DNA of 55,154 nucleotides. Source: Puniceicoccaceae bacterium (GTDB lineage: Bacteria; Verrucomicrobiota; Verrucomicrobiia; Opitutales; Coraliomargaritaceae). The DNA lies in NCBI GenBank assembly GCA_002729725.1, contig PBYS01000103.1, positions 1 through 55,154 of the forward strand, written 5' to 3'. Shown in pieces: positions 8,544 through 16,913 of this stretch. A program made the translations under genes and the position numbers. A model generated the notes under the pieces. It searched no databases. It was not told the origin of the DNA and saw only the letters and a program-made list of their open reading frames with translations. Numbering within the stretch: position 1 is the first letter of the stretch; every line of letters starts with the position of its first letter.

Positions 8544-10046
8544 CTACGATGGCGTTGAGAATTGCAGCGTGGAAAAGGATGCGAGATCCGGGGTGGCTAC
8601 GTCGTCGGCACTGGAGTCAAGAAGAGTTCCCTCACTGTCTCGTGCTTCCCAGACCGAGCCTGTCCATTCGAGGGTGGAATCTCCGGATACGCCGCGAAGC
8701 TTATAGGCGGTCTTACCGTTGGCGGTTCCATCCTCCACCCACAGGCTCGCGTTGCCGTTGTCTAAGTCGCTGTTCTCGATCAGGTAGTTGCCTGTAGAGA
8801 AATTGAGGTAGGAAGTGAGATCGATCTCGGTGAGGGTGTATCCTGTGGATATTCCTGCTGCCGTGTCCAGATCAACGATCATCTGATTCATTGTGGAAAT
8901 CTGGGGCGTCAGGAATGTGCCAGCACCAGCGCCTCCGTAGGTCCACAACGTGATACATACGAGTTCACCATCGACGATCAGGAATGCGGGGTTGCCGCTG
9001 TCTCCGACGATCTTGCCCTCATAGAGAACTTGTTCTTCTGCGGTGTCAGGATATATGAACGAGGCTTTGATCGAACTGAAACTTTTGAGGTCCGTAACCA
9101 GCGCTTTCTCTTCTTGGTCGAGGCAGAGGGCTGCAATTTGCTTGGGTCCTGTCGGCAGGTAGTCCGCATAGTTCGCAGGTAGAACCTTGCAGGGCGTGAT
9201 AGACTCAGGTAGGTCTGAGTCGAGCAGATAGATTGTGATGTCAGGAAAATATGAGCTGTAATCTGGATGACGTTTCTTTCCAATAATCGTGCGTGTGACG
9301 GTGACGTTGTTGGCTGTGACAAATCGAACCGTCGTGCCGACTGGGTATTCGTAGTGCGCTGCATTTGCAATATGGCGCTTAGTCAGTGCCGTTCCCGCTT
9401 TGCGGTTAGAGGCGTTGCTATTCCATGGACTAATGCAGGTCATTGCTTGGCGAAGATCATACGCCCAACAATCAGGGTTGCGGGTATAGTTGCCGCTAGC
9501 ATGACTCGAAGAATAGTTCGTGAAGATCGGAAGCATGTCGGTTGTCGCATTCCCAATACGGCTGTTTATCGAATGCTCGCAATGGTAAGCCAGGGTTCCC
9601 GCCACGAATCCTTTGAACGTTTCTACCGGACTGCCCGCGTTACGAGTAGAACCTTCGACCTGCAATTCCAGTGTCCGAGATTGAGTGGTCAGCGTTACTA
9701 CTTCGGAGATGCCGTCAGCAACTGTCTCTAATTTGTAGGGCGAAAGTTCGCTGATCCTTACACCGCCGTTATCAGTAATTGATGCTACTGGTTGCTGGTC
9801 TGTATCATCGGGGCGCGGATAAATCGTCACGTCGATATCAAAATCTTGCGCGAACACACCCGGCTGCGACACGTCTTCGATCCGGTCATGATTAACCACA
9901 TCTTCCTCAACGAATGGAGAGGAGATTACGCGCTCACCATTGGCGCGGATTTGCGCGTCGAACCATCCGTCATTACGACCGTAGCCGAAATGCACATACG
10001 GTGTATTTGGCTGGTTTGCGACACCACCTGATACACTCTTAGCCAT
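8544..10046 (-). CDS. Tail/virion protein with a trypsin-like serine protease domain
   Basis: 500-aa protein; start chosen at the ATG at 10046, which overlaps the TAA of the upstream gene (TAATG). The middle holds a chymotrypsin-fold signature in correct order: His231 in RHIANAAHY, Asp269 in FPDITIYLLD (like the DIALL motif) and Ser350 in GDSGNPAF. Spacing (38 and 81 residues) is a little shorter than trypsin's. The N-terminal about 170 residues look like a beta-rich attachment part (VHFGYGRNDGWFDAQI) and the C-terminal about 100 residues a small beta module. With no signal peptide and a place between surface-protein genes and tape measure, it is probably a virion or tail-fibre protein. It may cleave itself during fibre maturation or digest host surface proteins; the triad is seen, the role is inferred. 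Confidence 0.75.
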   Translation of the reverse strand: MAKSVSGGVANQPNTPYVHFGYGRNDGWFDAQIRANGERVISSPFVEEDVVNHDRIEDVSQPGVFAQDFDIDVTIYPRPDDTDQQPVASITDNGGVRISELSPYKLETVADGISEVVTLTTQSRTLELQVEGSTRNAGSPVETFKGFVAGTLAYHCEHSINSRIGNATTDMLPIFTNYSSSHASGNYTRNPDCWAYDLRQAMTCISPWNSNASNRKAGTALTKRHIANAAHYEYPVGTTVRFVTANNVTVTRTIIGKKRHPDYSSYFPDITIYLLDSDLPESITPCKVLPANYADYLPTGPKQIAALCLDQEEKALVTDLKSFSSIKASFIYPDTAEEQVLYEGKIVGDSGNPAFLIVDGELVCITLWTYGGAGAGTFLTPQISTMNQMIVDLDTAAGISTGYTLTEIDLTSYLNFSTGNYLIENSDLDNGNASLWVEDGTANGKTAYKLRGVSGDSTLEWTGSVWEARDSEGTLLDSSADDVATPDLASFSTLQFSTPS

Positions 10047-10945
10047 TACCAAATAATGTTGTTAAGTTCGTCCTCTGTGGTTGCTGACTGAACTGAGGCA
10101 ATCAGACCTTTGAGTTTAGAACGACCTGCTTGCTCATGTTCCAGAAACGCCTGAGCAATGGTTAAGGTCAGCGAAGCGTCCAGTGTGACAAACTCGGAAT
10201 CGCTTATCTGCCAGTCCACCGTAAAATCTGGGTTTTTATTGGCAGCGAGTGCAGCTTGTGTAATTTTAGGCTGACTATCTTTACGGTCTGAGCGGATAAA
10301 TACACCATCAAGCACCGTCCCTGTGTTGGAAATTGTGAAGCCTCCGCACTCTTCGGCATATCGAGCAGCGTTCAGCTCCATAATCTTCTCAGATTTCTGG
10401 GCGTCAGATGCTGGGGTAGAGGCTTTTGTCCACACCTGCCCCGCTTCGGTGATTGACTCATAGAGGGCAATGTCGTCGGCATAAGCTTCCTCGACGCTAG
10501 CGAGTTGTTCCGGTGTGAGGTCTGGTTTTGCGCCTGCCTCATTCACTGTTTCGAGATTAGACAAACCAAGCAGGGTAAGAAGATCATCCAGATGATTCTC
10601 GTATTGATACAACAGGGTTCCATCTTCCAGTCCACTCGACTGTGGCTCAAAGTGTCCTGTGAAGGGTCGATTGAGGGCTTCATCAGGCGTGATACCATCC
10701 TCAGCACAAGCAGAACGAAAACGCTCCACTGGATCGCGGAATAAGATTACTGGTGTTACCTCGCTGCTTGTCGATTTCGGGATAAACCCAAACCAATGAA
10801 CGTCGGCTTCGGTAGCATTTGCTCCGAGCGTCACACCATTCTTCACTTCTGGGTAATAAGTATCGACGATAGCTTTAGCCAAGGCGGAAGACGCAACTTT
10901 CAAGTTACGCTTTAATCCGTAATTATTTACTTTAAGATATTTCAT
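10046..10945 (-). CDS. Sulfotransferase-like domain fused to a DUF4376-like domain
   Basis: 299-aa protein. Residues about 1-115 resemble a sulfotransferase-family fold: an N-terminal segment LKVASSALAKAIVDTYYPE at the place of the 5'-phosphate-binding loop and PVILFRDPVERFRSACAE, the characteristic RDPxxRxxS motif for 3'-phosphoadenosine binding. The C-terminal about 110 residues (from MELNAARYAEECGG to DELNNIIW) match the DUF4376 type found in phage tail-fibre proteins. The canonical Lys in the first loop is not obvious, so activity is uncertain. It lies between the LRR protein and the protease protein genes and is coupled to the latter (TAATG overlap). It may be a structural relative of sulfotransferases used for binding rather than catalysis. 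Confidence 0.7.
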   Translation of the reverse strand: MKYLKVNNYGLKRNLKVASSALAKAIVDTYYPEVKNGVTLGANATEADVHWFGFIPKSTSSEVTPVILFRDPVERFRSACAEDGITPDEALNRPFTGHFEPQSSGLEDGTLLYQYENHLDDLLTLLGLSNLETVNEAGAKPDLTPEQLASVEEAYADDIALYESITEAGQVWTKASTPASDAQKSEKIMELNAARYAEECGGFTISNTGTVLDGVFIRSDRKDSQPKITQAALAANKNPDFTVDWQISDSEFVTLDASLTLTIAQAFLEHEQAGRSKLKGLIASVQSATTEDELNNIIW

Positions 10946-10962
10946 TGGTTGTCGTTATTGGA

Positions 10963-12273
10963 TTATATTGGTTGGAAACTACTCTCGTTGACGGTGTATC
11001 CTTTTCCCGTGGCAACGGCCTTTGTTGTAGTCCAATCTGGATCTAACAGAGCTGGCGTGCCATATACGTGGATTGTCGCGTTGCCCCCATTCCCAAGTGT
11101 ATTGAAGAATGCCAACAACTGATCCTCGGTAAAATCACCATTCTGTAGGTAAATCCCAATATATGTGCTATTGATGACTTGGTTGTTAGCATCAATATTC
11201 GGATTCTGTTGCCCTGATGAGGCAAATGGGTCTGTCATTTGGATTCTGCATGCACCTGAAACATCTCCCAAGCTAACGTCAGCGAGTTGGTTGTTGTCGA
11301 GGTAGAGGTAAGTCAACGAACTCAGTCCTGTTCCGTCGAAACTGGTTAGTTGGTTGTCGTAGAGGTAGAGGCCAGTCAACGAACTTAGCCCTGTTCCATC
11401 GAAACTGGTTAGTTGGTTGTTGTCGAGGTAGAGGTCAATCAACAAACTTAGCCCCGTTCCGTCGAAACTGGTTAGTTGGTTGTTGCGGAGGTAGAGGCCA
11501 GTCAACGAACTTAGCCCTGTTCCATCGAAACTGGTTAGTTGGTTGTTGTCGAGGTAGAGGCCAGTCAACGAACTCAATCCTGTTCCATCGAAACTGGTTA
11601 GTTGGTTGTTGGTAATGTTGAAGAAGGTTAAATCGCCGCTCAGGTTCCCACTAGCGTCACAAGGAATAATGGCGTAGAATCTTGGAATGTTATCTCCGCT
11701 GGCTGTAAAGTTTGTAGCTTGGTTATTACCAGCAACGCCGTTACCTACAACAGTCTCCCATGTCCCGTCATGATCGAGGCATTTAATGTAACCAGTCGTG
11801 CTTTTGATGTAACCTGTAACTGCTGTGCTTTTAGTTGAAGTGAACTTAGCAGCCTTGCGCCACTCATCTTGTGTCAGAGTATGAGTGAAAGCCGCAAACG
11901 GTAGAGGCACAGATAGCAAGCCCTGTGCGGATCGTTTGGAGGGTTGGGAAATTAGTTGTTTGCCAAACTCTGAAGCTGTCTTTATCTCATACCGTTCTGA
12001 ACCAATCCGAAACACCTTCGTATCCGTCTCAAAAGCTGGCTCGTTGTCCAGAAGGGCTGGATAAGCCGCATCCAACTCGGCCTTTGTGCCTTGGCGCAGG
12101 CCTGCGATGATCAGATCAGGGAATAGTTCCTCTTTGACCTTACCGGTGGATGGATCAAGCCACTGGTAAAGGGATAGGTCGAGTGGATTCGCTGGGAGCG
12201 GTGGAGCCACTGGCGTAGTGCCGTAGTGGCCGGGCGATTGAGGCGGTGTGAGTGGATTGATTTCGTCTGGCAT
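10963..12273 (-). CDS. Tail-associated leucine-rich-repeat protein
   Basis: 436-aa protein. The N-terminal about 200 residues form a phage-type part with no signal peptide (begins MPDEINPLTPPQSPGHYG; includes RIGSERYEIKTASEFG). Residues about 222-335 contain five nearly identical 21-aa leucine-rich repeats of the form NNQLTSFDGTGLSSLTGLYL and a degenerate sixth. The C-terminal about 100 residues include GNATIHVYGTPALLDPDWTTTKAVATGKGYTV, a closing cap common in Bacteroidota/Verrucomicrobiota LRR proteins. LRRs bind proteins or glycans, so this is a plausible receptor-binding protein. It opens the surface cassette at 8.5-12.3 kb. The repeats' near identity implies recent expansion or gene conversion. 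Confidence 0.75.
   Translation of the reverse strand: MPDEINPLTPPQSPGHYGTTPVAPPLPANPLDLSLYQWLDPSTGKVKEELFPDLIIAGLRQGTKAELDAAYPALLDNEPAFETDTKVFRIGSERYEIKTASEFGKQLISQPSKRSAQGLLSVPLPFAAFTHTLTQDEWRKAAKFTSTKSTAVTGYIKSTTGYIKCLDHDGTWETVVGNGVAGNNQATNFTASGDNIPRFYAIIPCDASGNLSGDLTFFNITNNQLTSFDGTGLSSLTGLYLDNNQLTSFDGTGLSSLTGLYLRNNQLTSFDGTGLSLLIDLYLDNNQLTSFDGTGLSSLTGLYLYDNQLTSFDGTGLSSLTYLYLDNNQLADVSLGDVSGACRIQMTDPFASSGQQNPNIDANNQVINSTYIGIYLQNGDFTEDQLLAFFNTLGNGGNATIHVYGTPALLDPDWTTTKAVATGKGYTVNESSFQPI
11296..11610 (-). repeat. Five 63-bp tandem repeats coding for leucine-rich repeats
   Basis: The block ACTGGTTAG recurs at 11341, 11404, 11467, 11530 and 11593, an exact 63-bp period. Units differ by only a few bases. 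The period is a multiple of three, so gain or loss of units keeps the reading frame and would change the length of the binding surface. Such arrays vary by slippage or recombination. Confidence 0.9.
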
Positions 12274-12306
12274 GGTGAGTGATGATGATTGATGGCGTAT
12301 GGTTGA

Positions 12307-12723
12307 TTATTCGGCGGTCACGGTGCTAAGGGCCCCGCCGATGGCGGAGACGCTTTCGAGGATAATGCCTGCCTGGCCGCGTTGGTGAGTGATTTGGAAG
12401 CTGGTGAGATGGCCGTCGATGATGGTGGTGGTGACATCGCCGATGGTGATGACGATGTCGTTGGCACCTTCGGGAAGTGTGGCCGTGCGTTGGAACTCGT
12501 AGGCGCGGGCCGCTTCGATGGTCTCAAACTCTCGCCGCACTGACCAGCTGAGGGAGTGCGTTACGTTGAGGCCTCCGAAGAGGCGGGCGCTGGACGCGCG
12601 GAGCGGCTTGGCAATGTCTGGGGCGCTGGGCGTGCGACTCAACCCTCCCTCATTGACGATGGTATCGCCTACGGCTATCAGCGTTTGGCCGCCGAAGGTG
12701 AGCTGGTAGTTAGATTCGTGCAT
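12307..12723 (-). CDS. Putative small virion (tail) protein
   Basis: 138-aa protein, begins MHESNYQLTFGGQTLIAVGD. The strand-rich pattern and the end DVTTTIIDGHLTSFQITHQRGQAGIILESVSAIGG suggest a beta-sandwich subunit like tail-terminal or neck proteins. No family recognised. It lies between a 142-aa unknown gene and the LRR gene, all on the same strand with short gaps carrying G-poor leaders. A structural virion role is inferred from position. Confidence 0.6.
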   Translation of the reverse strand: MHESNYQLTFGGQTLIAVGDTIVNEGGLSRTPSAPDIAKPLRASSARLFGGLNVTHSLSWSVRREFETIEAARAYEFQRTATLPEGANDIVITIGDVTTTIIDGHLTSFQITHQRGQAGIILESVSAIGGALSTVTAE

Positions 12724-12769
12724 GACGCTGCGCGCTGATTATGGATGGCTGATTAATGATGGCTGAGCT

Positions 12770-13198
12770 TTACGCGCTGAAGAAGCCTTTGGCTTCGAGG
12801 GCGGCGATCTGCCCGGCGGTGAGGATGGTCTCAGTGTCGGTGTATTCGCCGTCGTCGTCGCCGGAGCGATCGGGCAAGGCTGCTATGACGGCGTCGGGCC
12901 AATCACCAGCTGCGCAGTCGGCGCCGAAGGTTACGGTGTCGAGCGCGGCAGGGAGCGTGACATCGACGAGCAGCAAATCGGCTGCGACTGCGGTGAACGT
13001 GAGATCGGTGAGCGCGGTCGCTCCTGCGAGGCGTAGTTCGATGCGCGCGGCCGCGCCAGGCAGGATGGTGATGGCGGTATCGTCAGTGGCATAATGAGCG
13101 AGCACGGAGGGAAGCGGCACGGGAGCGCCGCTGTAGGGGATCTGCGATGGCGCGTCGCGTGTGGACCCGGAGCCGGGGACTGGGAGTGTTTCTGGCAT
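12770..13198 (-). CDS. Hypothetical virion-region protein
   Basis: 142-aa acidic, Ala-rich protein starting MPETLPVPGSGSTRDAPSQ. Middle residues (TAITILPGAAARIELRLAGATALTDLTF) look beta-stranded, while the C-terminal part (TETILTAGQIAALEAKGFF) is one helix. Not recognised. Placed between tail-tube and surface-protein genes; likely a structural or adaptor protein of the tail. Its leader has several CATCC/TCATC blocks instead of a Shine-Dalgarno site. Confidence 0.55.
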   Translation of the reverse strand: MPETLPVPGSGSTRDAPSQIPYSGAPVPLPSVLAHYATDDTAITILPGAAARIELRLAGATALTDLTFTAVAADLLLVDVTLPAALDTVTFGADCAAGDWPDAVIAALPDRSGDDDGEYTDTETILTAGQIAALEAKGFFSA

Positions 13199-13258
13199 GG
13201 TATTTGGATGACGGATGACGGAGTGTTAACGGAGATGGCAAAGCAATGATGACGGATG

Positions 13259-13304
13259 AATGATGACGGATGGCGGGATTAGACCTCAGACCTCCGTCAT
13301 CATT
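13259..13304 (-). terminator. 12-bp perfect inverted repeat after the tail-tube gene
   Basis: AATGATGACGGA (13259-13270) and its exact complement TCCGTCATCATT (13293-13304) enclose a 22-base loop, starting 7 bases after the tail-tube stop codon. In the minus-strand RNA this forms a strong hairpin without a following U-run, so it may act as an attenuator or mRNA 3'-end stabiliser for the abundant tube transcript rather than a full terminator. Confidence 0.5.
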
Positions 13305-13310
13305 TATCTT

Positions 13311-13847
13311 CTACAGATTCGTGAACTTGCCGACGTTGAGTGCGCTGTGGAGCACTGTGAAATCGACGGAGGGCTTGGTGACGGCTTTCGAGAATTTGAT
13401 GCCGCCCCCTACTTTGAACTCTACCCAGATGTCCATGAGGTTGACTAGTTCGTCGGTGTCGCCTGCGTAGTGCTGGAGCTTGAGCCAGCCGCGCTGGGCC
13501 TCGGTCTGGCTACCGGGCACGTAGTCTCCGTTTTCGTCGGCTTGCTTGGCGCCCATGGCTAGGGAGAGAACGAAGGCATCCATATCCTGACATAGGAGGG
13601 AGCCGGAGACTTCGATGCTCTCGTAGGTGGAGCGGCGCTGCTTATAGCCGCCTGGTGTGGGAGCGTAGTGCTTGGTCTCGCCTTCGTAGGCGACGTTGAT
13701 GTCGTTCTCTTCGATCACGCCGAGGCTCGACCAGTTGGCGATGGGATCTGCATCCGGCTTGGCGGTTTCAGAGACGGTGATGCCGTCGATGGAGGCACCT
13801 TCGAGTGCGAAAAAGGCGTGAGCACCGATGATTGCTAGGATTTTCAT
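13311..13847 (-). CDS. Major tail tube protein (probable)
   Basis: 178-aa protein starting MKILAIIGAHAFFALEGASIDG. Mixed beta pattern with an internal STYESIEVSGSLLCQDMDAFVLSLAMGA and a C-terminal VEFKVGGGIKFSKAVTKPSVDFTVLHSALNVGKF, consistent with the tail-tube fold of siphoviruses. It stands after the tail completion genes and is followed by a strong hairpin, both usual for a highly expressed tube gene. No contractile sheath gene is next to it, which is why I assign a non-contractile tail. Family identity is inferred from size, place and pattern. Confidence 0.65.
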   Translation of the reverse strand: MKILAIIGAHAFFALEGASIDGITVSETAKPDADPIANWSSLGVIEENDINVAYEGETKHYAPTPGGYKQRRSTYESIEVSGSLLCQDMDAFVLSLAMGAKQADENGDYVPGSQTEAQRGWLKLQHYAGDTDELVNLMDIWVEFKVGGGIKFSKAVTKPSVDFTVLHSALNVGKFTNL

Positions 13848-13901
13848 AGTATGTGGTGGTTGGTTTTTGTGTGGTTGGATTTGCGTATGGAAAGGCTAGG
13901 A

Positions 13902-14336
13902 CTAAAACTGCTCGCGGAGCTTGAGCGTGAGGGCGTAGATCTGATAGTTCTTACTGGGTGTGATACCCCATTCTGTGACGACGAACCGGGAGAGCGGCTG
14001 CGTCGTAGGTTGCGGCTTCCAGTTCGTGAGTTCGTTAATGAGGGTAGCGAGTTTGACGCTAGCCGGATCGTCGCCTTCCTGAGCGAGCACTGGGAGACTC
14101 CAGAGTGACAGCAGATAGGTATGATCGAAGGCCAAGCTACCTTCCGACTCTGGCTGACCGCGAAGCAGATCGATAAATAGCAGCGAGCCTCCGGCCTTAC
14201 CGACTGCAGCCGAGACCTCAGCCTCGATGTCTTTCTGCCGGTTAACGACGCAGCGGACGCTGTCGAAACCGTCGAGCGTCTCGCAGTGCGCTTTGAGCCG
14301 GTCGGCCGTGGTTAATATGTCGGTGATTTTTGGCAT
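13902..14336 (-). CDS. Tail completion / gp37-like protein
   Basis: 144-aa soluble protein, MPKITDILTTADRLKAHCETLDGF. Size, alpha/beta pattern and its place directly after the minor-tail/virion morphogenesis gene match the Mu gp37-like tail completion or tail terminator proteins, which cap the tail for joining to the head. Its ATG region overlaps the stop of the gene upstream (14336). The C-terminal part FVVTEWGITPSKNYQIYALTLKL is beta-stranded. Confidence 0.6.
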   Translation of the reverse strand: MPKITDILTTADRLKAHCETLDGFDSVRCVVNRQKDIEAEVSAAVGKAGGSLLFIDLLRGQPESEGSLAFDHTYLLSLWSLPVLAQEGDDPASVKLATLINELTNWKPQPTTQPLSRFVVTEWGITPSKNYQIYALTLKLREQF

Positions 14337-14956
14337 TAGTTTCGAGTGGCGATGTAGTTGAGGTAGTCCGTCCCGGCTTCGGCGGCGGCCTCTGCAATTT
14401 GCTCATCGGTGGGCAGCACGGAGGGATCAGCGGCTTGGGTGACTTCTTTGGTTAGCGCGTAGAGCACGCGGACTTTCTCGCCGGGCTTGGGAGCCTTAGG
14501 TGTATCGAGCCCGCTATACATCACGCCCGTGCCCTTGCTCTTGTTGACGATGACTTGGAGCTTGAGCGCGTCGTAAACTTCGGCTGCGCGGACCCCTTTG
14601 ACTTTTGGGTCGATCGGGATGGCGAGGTAGCCTCCGTCCTCCGCTTTGATCGTGCCGCCGAGCAGGCGCTGGCGAATGCCGCGCGGGCCAGTGATTTCAA
14701 CGTAAGCCCCGCCACCATCGGCGCGGGCATGAGTGCTATCACGGGCGACGGAATAGAAGGCGCGTTTGCCACCGCTCCGACTACCAGAGTTTCGGGTTAG
14801 GGCAAGCGTGCGGAAGTGCTCACGCACAATCTCTTTGCCCCCATTAGCCATGGCCCAGTGCATGCCAAGCGGGCGCTCGACTGCAGCGACCAACTCGCGC
14901 AGGCGGGCATGAACTTCGTCGCTTCCGGTCGTGATTATGGAACTAGACAGGCTCAT
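14336..14956 (-). CDS. Virion morphogenesis / Mu G-like tail completion protein
   Basis: 206-aa basic protein. The pattern HARLRELVAAVERPLGMHWAMANGGKEIVREHF followed by a Gly/Arg-rich part resembles phage virion morphogenesis proteins (Mu gpG or HK97 gp10 type) that join tail and head. It lies next to the gp37-like gene with overlapping stop/start. The region GGTIKAEDGGYLAIPIDPKVKG is typical of the G-like family, in which a loop often carries IPI-x-P. Assignment fairly good from motif and place. Confidence 0.7.
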   Translation of the reverse strand: MSLSSSIITTGSDEVHARLRELVAAVERPLGMHWAMANGGKEIVREHFRTLALTRNSGSRSGGKRAFYSVARDSTHARADGGGAYVEITGPRGIRQRLLGGTIKAEDGGYLAIPIDPKVKGVRAAEVYDALKLQVIVNKSKGTGVMYSGLDTPKAPKPGEKVRVLYALTKEVTQAADPSVLPTDEQIAEAAAEAGTDYLNYIATRN

Positions 14957-15088
14957 TTAAATGGATTTGCAAAAAGGCTTAAAGTGGTGTTCAGTATAAG
15001 TTCCAGCGGCTGATATGTTCAGCCGGACTGGAGTCCCGGTCAGGGGGTTGGCGCTCTTCGTTGAGTGTTTGCGCCCTGACCATTTTTT

Positions 15089-16324
15089 TTATTCGGATCC
15101 TCCGGCGGCGTAGATGCGTGCCCTCCCCCGGCGGTTGCGCTCGACCTGTTTGATCTTGCTGGTGAAATAGTTGTCGACTTGGCCGGAGGGGCGCACGAAG
15201 AGCATGAAGGCGCGGGTGCCTTTGGGCGTGTCGTAGAGATTTACAAAGACGCGCTGGGTGCCTTGGTCCCATACTTCGATGGGGTCTTGTAGGGTGTCGA
15301 TGGCGCGGTCTAGGTGGCCGACGCGGGCGAGTTCATCGGGCTTCATCTTCCAGTGGCTCATGGTCTCGGAGTCGAGCCGGACGGGGGTGCCTGTGGCATC
15401 GGTGATGTCGATGCCTGCTTGTAGGCGCTCGATGGCATTTGCGGCTTGCTCGCGAGTGCGTTGCTCTGGTTTGGCGGCGCGGACGGCGGCGATCTTTGGC
15501 AAGCCGAGGCTTTCGGCTGTCTGCGAAAAGTTGGGGGCGAGTTTAACGAGGTCGTCGCCCTGGAACTCGGCGATGCCGGCGAGCTGCTCGGAGATGGCTT
15601 GGCGTAGCTTGGCCGATCGGAGGGACAGTGGGATGCGGGCTTCTTCGTCGAGGCCGCGGGTTTCGGGGATGAGGTCTTCGTCGTCCTGTATTAGGCCTGC
15701 GGATACGGCGTCGGCTCGGGATACGGCGCGCACGCCTTTGCCGGAGTTAAAGTCGAAGGGTGGATAGGGATAGCCGAAGCGTGAGAGTGTGGACCAGACG
15801 GGCGAATTGATAAGGGCGATGAGGCGGCCATTCCACTTGGTGCCGCCTGCAGCTAGAAAGCGCTCTTCCCAATCGGTGCGAGGCTCGCGGCGATTTTCTA
15901 CGCGGATGAGTTCTTGCGCGGGCCACATGTTGAGGGTGACGGGGTTTTGCCCTTGTTTCCATTGGCCATAGCCTAGGGAGAGACCGAGGTTTGTTTCGAG
16001 TAGGACGTTCTTGCGGGCGAGGCTGCGGAGGTCGGTTAGATCGCCGGAGAAGGTGTCGCCCTGGTAGCCGACGCCTTTTAGATAGGTGTCGAGATTGAGG
16101 CGGGCTGTGGCTAGATCGGTATCGCCTTTGAGGAGGTCGTCTACGAGGCCGTGGGCATCGTCTAGGAAGCGGACATCGGTGACGGCGGCACTGAACATGG
16201 CGCGCTCACGCACGGCTGGCGATAGGCGCGAAAGATCGCGGGTGCGCAGTGTGGTGGGCAAGATGCTCTTGGCCTGGCGGCTTTCGAGCGCTTCTTGGAA
16301 TGGTCTGGCTGCGGTTAATATCAT
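15089..16324 (-). CDS. Phage head morphogenesis protein (Mu F / SPP1 gp7-like)
   Basis: 411-aa protein. Residues about 80-200 (NLGLSLGYGQWKQGQNPVTLNMWPAQELIRVENRREPRTDWEERF) match the Mu gp30/F type minor head protein that enters the prohead with the portal; the part WNGRLIALINSPVWSTLSRFGYPYPPFDFNSGKGV is also typical. The C-terminal about 90 residues (QRVFVNLYDTPKGTRAFMLFVRPSGQVDNYFTSKI ending in a basic tail) look like a small RNase-like or barnase-EndoU-type module sometimes fused to these proteins, an inference. The gene is downstream of the capsid and gp36-like genes. Its leader contains three CATTCAT units and no Shine-Dalgarno site. Confidence 0.75.
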   Translation of the reverse strand: MILTAARPFQEALESRQAKSILPTTLRTRDLSRLSPAVRERAMFSAAVTDVRFLDDAHGLVDDLLKGDTDLATARLNLDTYLKGVGYQGDTFSGDLTDLRSLARKNVLLETNLGLSLGYGQWKQGQNPVTLNMWPAQELIRVENRREPRTDWEERFLAAGGTKWNGRLIALINSPVWSTLSRFGYPYPPFDFNSGKGVRAVSRADAVSAGLIQDDEDLIPETRGLDEEARIPLSLRSAKLRQAISEQLAGIAEFQGDDLVKLAPNFSQTAESLGLPKIAAVRAAKPEQRTREQAANAIERLQAGIDITDATGTPVRLDSETMSHWKMKPDELARVGHLDRAIDTLQDPIEVWDQGTQRVFVNLYDTPKGTRAFMLFVRPSGQVDNYFTSKIKQVERNRRGRARIYAAGGSE

Positions 16325-16368
16325 GAATGATTAATGATGGGGGATGAATGATGAATGATGAATGATGC

Positions 16369-16830
16369 TCAAAGGTGCTGGAGCTGGTCGCGGCCGTAGG
16401 GTCTTGAGTTACCGGCGATGATGGAGGCACCGCCTCCGGAGATGACGTCGGTGGTTTCGATGCCGTCGCTGGGTTGGGTGATCTTGAAGTCGCACTTGCC
16501 GACTTCGCGTAGGATCTTGCGGGCTTCGTTGGCCATGCGGATCTGGAAGTCTTCGAGCGTGAGTGATGGGATGCGGCCTTGGGCTCGCTCTAGGGCGATG
16601 TAGGCGGCGTGGACTAATAACTCGGGCGGGATGGTGCCCGCTGTGGGGCTGACTTTGTTGGTGCCACACTGCGCGACGCGGTTGCGCACTTCGATGACGA
16701 CGTCGGCGATGGTGCGTGCTACGGGATCGTCTTGACCGTCGGCTAGGGCGGCTGTGCGTAATGCGGCGATTTGCGGCGCGAGCAGGTAGTCTTCGAGGTC
16801 GGTGAGGGTTAGTGTGGTCCAGTTGGTCAT
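16369..16830 (-). CDS. Head-tail connector, gp36-like (DUF1320-type)
   Basis: 153-aa mostly helical protein: TLTDLEDYLLAPQIAALRTAALADGQDDPVARTIADVVIEVRNRVAQCG. This spacing of helices, with DPVxxxIxDVxxxVRxxV, fits the gp36/DUF1320-like adaptor that sits under the portal. It lies just downstream of the major capsid gene as in Mu. The C-terminal about 30 residues are Gly-rich and may be flexible. Confidence 0.75.
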   Translation of the reverse strand: MTNWTTLTLTDLEDYLLAPQIAALRTAALADGQDDPVARTIADVVIEVRNRVAQCGTNKVSPTAGTIPPELLVHAAYIALERAQGRIPSLTLEDFQIRMANEARKILREVGKCDFKITQPSDGIETTDVISGGGASIIAGNSRPYGRDQLQHL

Positions 16831-16913
16831 GGGATGTTTTCGTTGCGCTTCAAAAAGCTTCCCGGCGCGGGGGTCGGACCCGGCGGGAAGGTTTGAAACT
16901 TTGGCTTGGCCGC

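Noticed and set aside
11296..11610. CRISPR array at 63-bp repeats
   Set aside because: Units are adjacent without unique spacers and encode leucine-rich repeats in frame.
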